Assembly (NCBI RefSeq): GCF_017562075.2
Contig: NC_054083.1
Coordinates: 15,308,575-15,372,574 of the forward strand
DNA: 64,000 nt
Source of the DNA: Anopheles merus
Lineage: Eukaryota; Arthropoda; Insecta; Diptera; Culicidae
Direction: 5' to 3'
Part shown: in pieces, positions 11,295 through 22,800 of the stretch
Position numbering within the stretch: position 1 is the stretch's first letter
Layout: the number at the start of each line of letters is the position of its first letter
The notes under the pieces: model-generated
What the model was told of the DNA's origin: nothing
Database searches by the model: none
What the model saw: only the letters and a program-made list of their open reading frames with translations
Program-made: the position numbers and the translations under genes

Positions 11295-12230
11295 AATTTA
11301 AAAACACATGACACAAACACAAACAATATCACATGTTAAAAATTTCCGCAATTCAAAATCGTCGATAGTCATTACACATTACATATGAGCTTGATTAGTC
11401 GTGCAATTTTAATCGAAAAATCATCATCTTGAACGACATCCACGATGACGAAGTCAAATTAAGCATTGTAGGAAATTAAACCATAACTAAGTCATTCCTG
11501 CTTCATCCTTTTGCTGGCGATTGTTGATTTATTTGTAGCCATTTCTGAGCGATACAGTGTGTATTCGCATGTGATTTGTGGTAGGACGTTTTTATCTTTC
11601 TGAAATTGAGCTAAACTGTCGTTTTGAACCATACTTCGCCCATCTCTACATTATGCGTCGAATGACAGTTGTACTCCGATTCGGATAAACTCGTTCAATC
11701 CCCTACTGTCATCCCCTACAGCGACTTTTTTTCTTGCTGTCAAATTAATGCTCACGTTCTCCAACCTTGTCTAGCACGGGGAGGACTTGCGATTTCTGGT
11801 ACAACTGTTTGCGTAGCGAAATCGGAAATTTGCTGCACCATCGGATACATTCACCAGTGTACTGTGCTTGGCCACTGGCCCCTGAAACCTACGGCGAATA
11901 CGAAGCTGTAGGTGCAAGGCACGTATTACAGCGTTTGCTGGAGCCATCGAAAAGCGACGATGACGGTGCAGTGAGCTGCTACAAAAGGTAACTACGAAGT
12001 GTTCCGCGATAGAGCCTCTATTTCTCTGCCACACAATCTGCTAACAGCGGTTGTGCGTTTTATCTTTGCAGACGTTAAGGTACAACGGTGCAACTTGGGG
12101 GAAACCGCTCCTCGATTCCGCCAGATATTCCCCCCGTCGGGATTATTGGTAGTGGCTGTGTACAGCTTCCACCGCCGCACATCATCCCCGTGCGGAAGAC
12201 AAGCAAATCTCACTCACCCACTCACTAGCT
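11295..12230 (+). promoter_or_regulatory. Upstream region and 5' UTR of the capping enzyme gene, with probable UTR intron 11988-12071
   Basis: Up to about 11900 this is AT-rich with no exon. A probable 84-bp intron in the 5' untranslated region is bounded by AAAAG|GTAACT at 11987/11988 and TATCTTTGCAG|ACG ending at 12071. A stretch near 11638-11648 (GCCCATCTCTA) looks like one end of another hAT-like repeat, but no matching left end was found. The translated start at 12231 follows a short leader. Confidence 0.45.
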
Positions 12231-14054
12231 ATGTCTCGTGGACCCGGTCCGATCCCCCATCGGTGGCTGCACTGCCCGCGGAAATCGGACTCGATCATAG
12301 CAGATCGCTTCATAGCGTTTAAGACGCCGCTCAAGCGCGACTTTCAGTCGCAGATGCCCGTCCAGTGCTCCTTCGCACCGTCGATGCTGTTCGATCTGAT
12401 GAAGCGACAGAAGCGACGCATCGGACTGTGGATTGATCTGACCAACACCAACCGTTTTTACGATAAGAACGAGATCGAGGACGCCGGCGCTACGTACATA
12501 AAGCTGAAGTGTCGTGGCCACGGCGAAACACCGTCCGTCGAGCATGTGCGATCGTTCATTGAGATTGTGGAGGAGTTCATACAGGAGCATCCGTTGGACG
12601 TGATTGGCGTTCACTGCACGCATGGATTCAACCGGACCGGTTTCCTGATCGTTTCGTACATGGTCGAACGACTGGACTGTGCGGTCGATGCGGCCGTGAT
12701 GGCATTCGCCCAGGCCCGCCCGCCGGGCATCTACAAGGGCGACTACCTGAAGGAACTGTTTGCCCGCTACGGGGACGTGGAGGATGCGCCGCCTCCGCCG
12801 GAACTGCCGGCCTGGTGCTTGGAGTATGACGATGGCGACCAGCCGAACAATGGTGCGCACCAGCTGGTGGAGCAGGATGACGATGACGACGGTGGTGGTG
12901 GTGAGGAAAGCAGGCCGCGCGGTTCGAAGCGATCACAGGAAGGCGAAGGGGCGCCGCAGACGCCAAAGCGCTTCAAGCGAGCCTCGTACAACCCGAACGC
13001 AGTCTTCATGGAGGACGTGCCGGGCGTGACGTTGGTGCGGGACGAAGCCCTGATTGCCAAGCTGCAGGAGCGAGTGCGCGAGATGTGCGGCAGCAAGCTG
13101 CAGGGCTTTGCCGGCGCGCAGCCCGTCTCGATGGACATGCACAACATACGCTACCTCAAGGAGATGCCGTACCGGGTGTCCTGGAAGGCGGACGGCACCC
13201 GCTACATGATGCTGATCCATCGCGAGGGCGAGATTTACTTCCTCGACCGAGACAACTCGGTGTTCAAGGCGGAGGGTATCCGGTTCCCCACCCTGAAGGA
13301 CACGTCCGTCCACATCACCGACACGCTTGTCGACGGAGAGATGGTGCTGGACAATTACGGCGAGGGGAAGAAAATCCCCCGATATCTCGTGTACGATGTG
13401 ATCTACCTGCACAATCGGGAGGTGCGCAAGCAGCGGTTCTTCCCCGATCGGTTGGGACTGATCGATCGCGAAATCATACAGCCGCGCACCAACGCTATGC
13501 GGCAGGGCAGGCTGGACCGGGAGAGCGAACCGTTCGGCGTGCGGTTGAAACAGTTCTGGGACATTATGCAGTCGCGGGCACTGCTCGGGCCAAAGTTCAC
13601 CAAAGGGCTGGGCCACGAGCCGGACGGGCTGATCTTTCAGCCCTCGATCGATCCGTACGAGTCGGGCGTCTGCCCGCGTGTTCTTAAGTGGAAACCGCAT
13701 CACATGAACTCGATCGACTTTCGGCTGGTGATAAAGGAGGAAACGGGGCAGGGCATGCTGCCGACCAAGAAGGGGCTGCTGTACGTCGGCGGCATGGAGC
13801 ACAGCTACGGCGAGATCAAGCTGACGAAGGAGCTGCGCAAGCTGAACAACAAGATCATCGAGTGCAAGTTCGAAAATGGCTGGGTGCTGATGCGCGAGCG
13901 CACGGACAAGTCGTTCCCCAACAGCTACGAAACGGCCAAGAACGTGTGGGAAAGCATCCGCAATCCCGTCACCGAGGATCGGCTGCTGACCCTGATCGCA
14001 AAGGACGGGTTTCGATCGGATGCCGAGCTGATGCCGCCACCCCGGCCACACTGA
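12231..14054 (+). CDS. mRNA-cap: mRNA capping enzyme (RNA 5'-triphosphatase and guanylyltransferase)
   Basis: One uninterrupted 607-residue frame, close to the usual length of animal capping enzymes (about 600). The N-terminal domain (about 1-190) has the cysteine-phosphatase signature HCTHGFNRTGF, with the catalytic Cys near residue 129; it removes the gamma phosphate from nascent RNA. An acidic Asp/Gly/Glu linker (about 195-245) follows. The guanylyltransferase domain has the nucleotidyl-lysine motif KADGTR (Lys near 319), the DGE motif (VDGEMVLD), GLIFQP and LKWKP, and ends in the OB-fold part. GMP is transferred from GTP through the lysine to the RNA diphosphate end; the enzyme acts in the nucleus bound to phosphorylated RNA polymerase II. 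The start MSRGPGPIPHRWLHCP aligns with the usual N-terminus of the family. The gene is convergent with the RBR ligase gene. Confidence 0.96.
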   Translation: MSRGPGPIPHRWLHCPRKSDSIIADRFIAFKTPLKRDFQSQMPVQCSFAPSMLFDLMKRQKRRIGLWIDLTNTNRFYDKNEIEDAGATYIKLKCRGHGETPSVEHVRSFIEIVEEFIQEHPLDVIGVHCTHGFNRTGFLIVSYMVERLDCAVDAAVMAFAQARPPGIYKGDYLKELFARYGDVEDAPPPPELPAWCLEYDDGDQPNNGAHQLVEQDDDDDGGGGEESRPRGSKRSQEGEGAPQTPKRFKRASYNPNAVFMEDVPGVTLVRDEALIAKLQERVREMCGSKLQGFAGAQPVSMDMHNIRYLKEMPYRVSWKADGTRYMMLIHREGEIYFLDRDNSVFKAEGIRFPTLKDTSVHITDTLVDGEMVLDNYGEGKKIPRYLVYDVIYLHNREVRKQRFFPDRLGLIDREIIQPRTNAMRQGRLDRESEPFGVRLKQFWDIMQSRALLGPKFTKGLGHEPDGLIFQPSIDPYESGVCPRVLKWKPHHMNSIDFRLVIKEETGQGMLPTKKGLLYVGGMEHSYGEIKLTKELRKLNNKIIECKFENGWVLMRERTDKSFPNSYETAKNVWESIRNPVTEDRLLTLIAKDGFRSDAELMPPPRPH

Positions 14055-14724
14055 GCCACTGCGGGGGGAATGGACTGAACGGAGAGCGGCCCCCGATGCG
14101 TGACCAATTTGCTATTTTACTGGTTGTAGTAAGATTGGAAGTATTTGACATGTTTTATTTTTAAACCAACCACAATTTTTGTTTTCTCTCTTGAGCGCCT
14201 TGCCTGGGGCCCTTTACGTTCGAACGCTTCCGGGCTGCTAGCTCGAAAATCCGCTCCGCGTAGCGAACAACCTTCCTCATGCTGCGTTTCATCTTCTCAT
14301 CTGCTGGTACTGCAATACCACGCAACCTCGCTGGATTACCATGGATACGGACTGGTCACTCGTTTTCTACCAGTAACGATTCCTCCTGTCTTTGCATTGT
14401 ATCGAGCTTGACAGAACGCGCAAACACAGGCGCCTAGAGCTGTGTAAGAAGCTACGTTGGTACGGTGGTTTGGGCCGAGTCGCGAAGGGAAGGGCAGAAA
14501 GTGACGACATTATATTTGATTATGGAACCATTAATCCATACATTGTAAGGCAATGCGGATTCGTTTCGAAGCGAAAGCTTAGTTTGTAAGGTAGCATAAC
14601 TTGACCGAAGCATTTTCGGTCGGAAGTAACTCTTTGGATCACGAAAGTCGAAAAGGATGAAAGACAGCGGCAGTAGCCAGAAGCGAGAAATGGAGAGATT
14701 GTGCAGAACACATCTATATAGTTA

Positions 14725-14730
14725 AATAAA
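14725..14730 (+). promoter_or_regulatory. Candidate polyA signal of the capping enzyme gene
   Basis: A canonical AATAAA about 670 bases after the capping enzyme stop, the first clear one downstream on this strand. Use is inferred, not shown. Confidence 0.35.
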
Positions 14731-15165
14731 TTCCCGCAAGACATCGTTTAAAAACAAAACCACCCGCCCGCTGATGACTCCCTTTGCGCTTTGGTGAGAT
14801 TGAGAAAAAAAACAAAAGCAAACACACACACAGCCTCTTACTTTGAGTACAGTTTATTAACAGTTAGATTTTAATTTCGACCGACTAAAACATAATTAAA
14901 AATTATCACCAGATTGTTCGATAGAATGTTTCTTGCGTGCTTTGCCCGGCAAACGGTTTGCTTTTTCCTGTTCTTGTGTATGCGTGTGTGTGTCTGTGCG
15001 CGTGTGTAAGTGGATTTTTTGTTTATTTAACTTTCACGCGATCATGCGATTTAAACAAAATGTGTACTATTCTGGACAACAATGTTGTCTAATTGCATGA
15101 AAACTGCAAAGCTGTTGTTGTGGAGACCGCCTCTAGCTTATCTTTCTGCCAAATTGGACAAACTT

Positions 15166-15191
<26 letters not shown>
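15166..15191. repeat. (AC)n microsatellite
   Basis: Thirteen uninterrupted AC units, followed by a short degenerate continuation (CGCACATACA). It lies in the convergent 3' region. Confidence 0.9.
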
Positions 15192-15196
<5 letters not shown>

Positions 15197-16889
15197 TACA
15201 CAAACATATTTAGACGTACATAAAACACACCAAGAATTAAGGTTTCTTATGCAACCCCATTCGCACGTTTTCTTTAAACTTCCCTATGCTTATAAGTACG
15301 AAGAAATGGGTGGAAGTATATTGGGATGGGAGGGAAGGACGACGACTAAACAAACAATTCCTCGTTCCTGTTTTTTTGTTTTGTTTTTGTACAACACCGC
15401 ACACTTGCTTACATTTGCGATACGTTTACTAATCGGTAAAATTGAATAATTTAACTACAAACAGGGTTTTTTTTGTTTACGTTTTAATTTCTTCCACATT
15501 TTGTGTGTATGTGTGTTTATGTTAGTATTTCGCGATCGTGCACCGCAGAGTGCAAGCTTGCAATTGTTTGCAGTAAACTAGCTTAGTTTATTTTACTAAA
15601 ATCGGCTTCGATCTTTTGCTCCCATCTCGTACATCATCACACACTCACACACACTCAGAGACAGAGAGAATAAAAATTACGACCGTAAAAGGGCATGGGT
15701 TTGGGGAGGAGGAGGAGGAGGAGCAGAAGCAGGAGTAGGAGTAAGGTTTGCAGCGGTTATATACGCACAGCATAAGTACAACGTTGCGAAGCGATTATGT
15801 GTATGCACGAAGTAGGCTAGCTTCAGATTGGAGGGGTGGTAAGAGGGCAGGGTGAGGAAAGGATACACTACACAGTATACCACGCAGGCAGTCGCATGGA
15901 GTCGTTGTAGCACGTGGGAGACATGACCCAGTACGCAGAGCGATTGGGCGAAACGCGTCGCATGCCAATTGCAAACCAATCACACGTGTGTAAATATCAC
16001 AATTCTTTTATTACTCACTTTAATTAATGTATGTGCGGGCTTGCACTGTTTGCGCTCACGTTCGTATGGTTAATGTGTGTGTGTTTTGTATTCTCTGTAT
16101 ATAGATATATGTTTGTATATATATATTTGTTTCATATATATGTTTCTTTTAAATATGCACACCATCAATGAAGCGATGATGCGGGAGTTTAATTTTCTAA
16201 CAAAGTAAACGAAATACGCGAGTTGTTTCCCCGCGTAGACGCGTAAGCAGCACCCGTGTTCGATTCCCGAATTTCACTATTCGCACGTTCTGGAATGCTC
16301 TGTTCAGACGGAACGGGGGTTGTGCCAATCTTTTCTATCTACTCTATGCGCAAATACGGCCGTAATGTATCGCAGAACGTACGGTAAGCACATCAAGTCA
16401 GATGTGGAACTAAACCCAAAGACAAACAAACTAGGGCAAAACCGGACCGTGTACGATGTTAATCGAACGACTTTTTTTCCTTTCTTCCCTCACCTAAACA
16501 CTTTACAAATGTAAAGAAACAATGGAAAGGAAAGTCCACAATACTGACGTGAAGCGACAGAATAAGAAAAACAGGCTACTGCGTTCGCACGTGGTTGCCT
16601 GCTAGGAGCCCGCGGTTTAAAACATCACCACCACGGTGTGTATGTGTACAGTGTGGTTTTCTACATGTCTGTGTGTGTAACCCGTAAGCAAGAAGTCCTG
16701 AAGTCTGTTCCCTTCAGCTCTGTAGCTACTGTGAGGAGGCGAATCGAAGCCACACGGTTCACCTGTCCCTCGGAAGCGCGCAAAACGGAAACCGAACGCG
16801 AACCCTCTACTCCTAAGGTGGCTGCCGCAGGTGTCAGCTTCACCGTGCTCCAAAATGTCCTCTCGGTCGATGGCCGACTCGTTGACCCT

Positions 16890-19800
16890 TTATCGCTGAG
16901 GCCCAGTGCTGCTGTGCAGGGCGACCGCTGCATCGTCGTAGTCCACCTCGGTCTCCTCCAGCTTGGCGGCGCCGCTACAGATGCGACACTTGCAGCACAC
17001 TATGCAGGGTGCGGCCAGCAGGAGCAGCGGCGACGCCACCAGCAACAGTATGCCGAACCCGGCAAAGATCCCGATCACCTGGGCCCGGTGCCACACGACC
17101 GAAGCGCGCGAATGGCCCAGCTTGTTCTTGCACGGGCCCTTATCGTAGTGGCGGAGCAGGAAGTCGTCCTGGAATGGGATTGGGGCGAGAGAGAGAGGTG
17201 TTAGTGGCGCTGATGCACAACGACAAGCTGCAGAACACTTACGTCCAGACTGGCGAGACAGTACCAGCAGAAGACGTGCTTGCACCGTTTGCACATCATC
17301 TGCGCGCAGCCCTCGTCCTTCTCGATCGGCACGGTGCACATCGGGCAGCACTTGATGAGATCATTGTCGAACGGGATGCCCAACGCGTCCGTTTGGCCAT
17401 CCACCGCGAGGCGGCGCGAATTTTCCTCGCACGACATCGTTGGATGCCACTGCACAATGAAAGAAAGAAAGAGAGAGACACCGAAGAGAAAGCGTTAGTT
17501 TTTATGTATTTGTTCATTTATTGATATGACTAGTAAGCTTTTACTGATCCTGGATCTAAAGATAAACCCATGCCAGCCATGCAATTGATCTCATTAACCC
17601 ATCAACCCACAAAAGTCCTCGAACTTTTCCTGAACTTATCCGCTCTTGAAACGGCTCCATAGCTCATCTCAAACTTCAAACTGATCTTAACCCCACACCG
17701 ATCCAGGAACTAAACCTGAACTTATATCAGTCTGGCAACTGATCCTACATCCATAAAATCTCTGGAGCCCATCTGGAACAGATTCCTCACCAATACCAAC
17801 GCCTGACTCGTGGAGCTGATCATGAACTCATACTCATACCAGGAACTTATCCAAAACACATACCCATCCTGGAACGCATCCAGAACCCGTACTAGTCATA
17901 AAGCTAATCCTAAACCCATGCAGCTCGTTGAGCTTATACAAAACTCAAACAGATCCTGGAACTGCTCAACAACTTCATGATTCACACAAAGATTCATGAT
18001 TCTGTAAAGATACACAAATCTTCAAAGATTCATGAATCTTCAAAAATCATGATTCTCAAAATATTTATGATTTTAAGGGATTTATGAATCTTAATTCATA
18101 TATCACTTGGGATTCATGAATATTTAGAGATGTATGATCCCCAAAATATTGAATTTGCCCAATCCCACATACAACTTGCCCGTTGTCGGTTCAACTGCGT
18201 GGTACTTTCCAACAAGACTCATAAGCCTGAATTGGATGGCATGACCACGTAGGTTACACAAGAAAAAGAAGAATCATAAAAAGTTTAAGCTTTATAAATT
18301 TTAGAAATTTATGAATCCTTACAGTTTAATGAATCCCTAGAGATTCGAAAATCTTTCTAGATATAAAAAACTTTTGAGATTCATAAATCTTCTCAGATTC
18401 TTTTGAGAATCTTTGAGATTCATGAATCTTTCCTATCGGGATTCAGATTAATTGAATCATTCCAAAGATTCATTCAGATTCATGAATCTGAATCTGAATT
18501 ACCCAACACTAATTCGGGATGTTAGTGTCGGTGGGATACCTCTACCCACTACCTTCCAGAGTCGGTTCCGAAATTATTGGAGTCAGATTTTTGCCAACTT
18601 TACCCATCACTTATCACCACACCCTGGACTGATAGTCCTCAGACAACGCTATCGAGTGAATAGTTTTGTCACGATTATATGTGATCAACTGGTTACTAAA
18701 TGTTTCTGGGAATAGTCTAACAAGTCCAACACAGAACTATCTAATAAGTGCGATTTCATACGCGTCAGAATATGACTGAGTGTCAGGAGTAATTAAGCGT
18801 AAAGCGGTAAGGGCTGGAAATCATCCGTCAATTTTAAAACAACTCATTGCAACGCATTACAAAATGGGGCAATTTTCTTATTTAGTGTAGTTGGGGTATG
18901 GAATTTTCTCCGTGTTCAATTTTAAATAGTTCGTTCAAATTGTGAAAGGTGAAAACCCAAACTTACCGCCTTCTTACAACCGGAACAGAAGTCCTCCCGA
19001 CACGTGGGACAGTGCACGGCGCACGGCGACGGCATGCTGGAGGACGATGGCGACAGTGGCACGATACGGTCGGAGCAGATCGAGGAGCCTGTTTGGTTTG
19101 CTCCGGCCTGGTCGCCTGCCTGCTGCTCCCTCGGCCCAACGAGACAGATCGTTTCGCAGCCCGCTTTCGGGCACCAGGTTCGGAACCGGTCCAGTTCTAC
19201 CTCTGTGAAAGAGAAGGAGTACAAACGCTTTAGTATGTCGTACAGAAAAGAAAAGCTTTTTTTGTGTGCGTCCCCAAATAAATGTAACACGCCGGCAGCT
19301 AATAAACCTCACAGTAGCAGCGGACCGGAAAGCGAAGCTTAACATGCTAATCCCTTTTCGGGAAACGTTGAAGCTTCCGGTGGGAATGCCTCGTACGCCG
19401 TTTATGCGAGAGCGAATTGATGAACCTTCATAAATCAAAGCTCCTGCTGGGGGGACGGTTGTACATTTGCTGCTGATTTGTATAAATTATTCATCCCATT
19501 TGCTGGTGCTGGTGCTTTGCTGATGCTGCTACTACCGTGCAAACTGCTCGTCATTGTCGTACGCGATTAGTGAGACCATAGCCTGAACGCGTTGGTGGAC
19601 ATGTCCGGCTGCACGAATGTGAACGGACGTCGGGCCGTTTGCCGCAGATTGATTTATCATTTCTGGATGAAATAATTCATCGATAGGGCGATGCTTTTCC
19701 ATGCACTTATCATGGAAGGGTGGCATGATCGTTTGTTTGTGTTTCTTAATACACAACGTCAATGCCATGCGTTTCATTTAGCTCAGTTTGAATGTGGGAA

Positions 19801-22800
19801 GCAATACCTAAATCAAACTCTTGATCGATTCAATCGCAAGAATACAGTGTCATTTACTTAAACGTGATTGTAATCCGTTCGTCAGATATTATTTAACACT
19901 GACTTTATCAAAAGAACCAAATTTAATGGACACTTAAACTGCTCAAACTATTTCATTCATTCCACGCCGTTGTGCTCACATTCAATGCTGAATACGTTTC
20001 CACATAAGACACCTCAACACTTTCACGCTAACCACCCGGGCGGGCTGGGAGAAGAAGCTTGATTTGGAATTTTCGCTCATCGCAAGAAGAACTTTCTCGC
20101 CACGAATCCTAACCGGTTGTAATAACTGCATTTTGTACTTTCGCGGTTTACAGCCGTCGAGTGAGAAAGATGGGAGCGTTTGGCGTGCAGACGTGAAACT
20201 GGTGACAAATGCATCTCGTGTCGCCGTTCGATGTCGCTTTAAACAGATTTAAGTTGATTCAGACTAATAATGGTGGTGAAGGGTAGCAGGCATAGCGATT
20301 CTGGTTAAATTGGTTTAAATTGTTGGAAATTGTTGTTTGTTTAGCAGAAGGGAAAATGGAAAATTCTGATTCATTGTTAATTTGTTCTTGGACAGAACAA
20401 CTCTTTTGTGATAATTTTTAAAATTTATAAAGTTGAAAGATGCATTCAATCTGCACAAAATGCATGCTTGCACATACATTAAATATATATACTACAACGA
20501 ATCTCATTGAACTGCATATATACCTTCCCAGCAACAACAGTGCAGATTGCTCAGTCATTTATCGTCTGCTAAACGAAGTCTTTTTAGATTCCTTTTAGTT
20601 TGAGAGCTTAAACCGTCTAGAACCCGTATAGTGGACGTTTAGTGGATTTATGGCACTTGGACAGGTCCATTTTGCCCCGCTTTCCCTATATGTTAATGAG
20701 TGTTGCTAGTGCGTTTTTGTTTAACTATTTGCTCAAGAAGGCGAGAGTTTCTCCTGATAACTGGTGTCACTTGGATAACTTCCACATGACTACATACGTA
20801 TTCTGCAAGGTCTTGTTGTAGATTTGATGTCAATGAATTAATCGCAGTATTTAATCAAATATTTGCGCCGAAATATTACCTACACAAATTTTACAATAAT
20901 AGTGAAACTGGCTTATTTCTGAAAAAAAAGTCTAGCAGGAAATGTATATCTACCGAGCAACAAAACTATCTTGGACACAAACCAAAATAGATCGTTCTAA
21001 ACATGAGGCTTCTAAACACGACAACGATAGTGAACTACAAATATCTTCCCGATACTTATAATGATAACAATGATCGTATATTTCATTTCTATCAGCATAT
21101 TTCTGGTACTGGAACCAAATATTTCACTTTTCATACAAACGAATCATACGAAAAAAAAACCTTCCGCATAACGATTTTTTCCTTTTTCTCACGAGTGAGT
21201 CACTGGGACTAATTAAACTAGTTATGAGGGGTTCTACTGTATTTTTCAAAATTTACAATCGCTTCAGTTTGTTTTCTCTTATTTTTTTATAATTTTTTTA
21301 AATCAAATTCAAGTTAAAAATAAACTTTCCTGGTGTTTAAATTACTCGTGAACTGGGTTGATAATCATTTTCGTGCTAAAAGCTATAAAAAACCACAATG
21401 AACGATCAGAAAACAAAAATAGAATCAAAAATGTTACACCAAATCCCGATCACCAATGCATACGAATATCGATAATAGGGATTAATTTTAGCAGCTAAAC
21501 CTCTAGACCTCTTTTATCTAAATTTAATTAAATTTTCCTATTTGTTTTCTATTGCAGTTCTTTTAAATCTATCATACGATATTTCTTGTAATCAAGAAAT
21601 AAAGACTTAGATTTCATTAAAACTTGATTTAAAAAAATAATAAATTTCATGTCTGAGTTGAAAAGTAATATATAAAAGGCTTACGTGTATTTTTTACCAA
21701 CTCACCTCTATTCAGTCGATAACGGTGGTGCTTCTCCACCAGGGAAGATGACGCTAGCGCCGTTATTTCCGCGATCGTTATGATACCCTGCGCGGGACAC
21801 ATCGCATCCGGACAGGACACCTCGTACGCACCTTCGGAAATTTCAAACTCGATGTAGGCCGTCATGCACTGTTGGGAATGGAGAGATGAAATGATCGAAC
21901 AATTAAATTAAATTATGCTGTAAACGACGAACTTAACATTTAAAATCCAAACGAATGTAGTACAATCGTGATGAAGAAATAACACAGAGCTCGAGTGGCA
22001 AAATGGCTTGCACAAAGCACAAGTTTGCCTCGCTGTTCCCATTTTCCCTTCGGACAAAAATGCAATTAATTAAACCAATCACTTGCAACGGCAGTCAGTT
22101 GTTTCCACGTGAGGGTCAACCAATTATTTTAATTTTTCGTCACAATCCAAAAATTTCTTCACCATTTTACCATTTCCGTCCTGCGTGGCAAAGGTCACTG
22201 TGTTAACAGCGGCACATACATAACAGAAGGGTTTATTGTCTTTTTTTTGTGTCGCACATCTGGAGTTTTTTCATTAAAACTGTGCATTCCAAGGCGTCAG
22301 TTTGCTGTCTTTTCATGGCCATTGAATTAGGGACTGATGTCTTAACTTAATACATCGTAATTGGTGCTAAATGTAGTTGTGTCGTTTAATGTCCCGTTAT
22401 CGTTACATTTTAAAATTTATTAAAACAAATTCAATTCAAAGTAAAGCTCGGACGCTGAAAAAACGGTTGCAAATATAAAACAAATAAAACATTAGTGGCC
22501 GAGGAGAGGCCGTGTATTGCAGTACGGGAGAGACTAATAATCCGTCACAAAAGTATCATTACACCACGATAGCAGTGATTACGAAATGATAATTGATGCT
22601 TCATGACTCTGGTCCTGCCCACCATCCCATCCCGCTGCATGATGCAAATGTTCCACCATCCTCTCACTAACGTACAATTAAATGCATTGTATTTCCTGAC
22701 CGATCGATTTCACACATCTGTGCATGCAGTTGGGCCACGCGTTATTTGCAACCGATGTTAGTGTGATGTGTATTGCAAACCGATCGAAACCGTGTCCATA

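Larger units (their letters stand above)
14055..16889. other. Convergent 3' regions of the capping enzyme and RBR ligase genes
   Basis: About 2.8 kb between two stop codons facing each other, probably mostly 3' untranslated sequence. It holds a CA repeat (15166-15191), a GAG repeat (about 15701-15722), TATATA-rich sequence near 16100-16150 and candidate polyA signals on both strands (AATAAA at 14725-14730 plus; TTTATT at 16007-16012, read on minus). No exon is supported. Confidence 0.55.

Noticed and set aside
11638..11648. GCCCATCTCTA as the right end of another hAT-like element
   Set aside because: No left end with a matching 8-bp duplication was found upstream.
16190..16300. tRNA-like T-arm motif GTTCGATTCCC
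   Set aside because: The surrounding sequence does not fold into a cloverleaf and has no matching acceptor stem.
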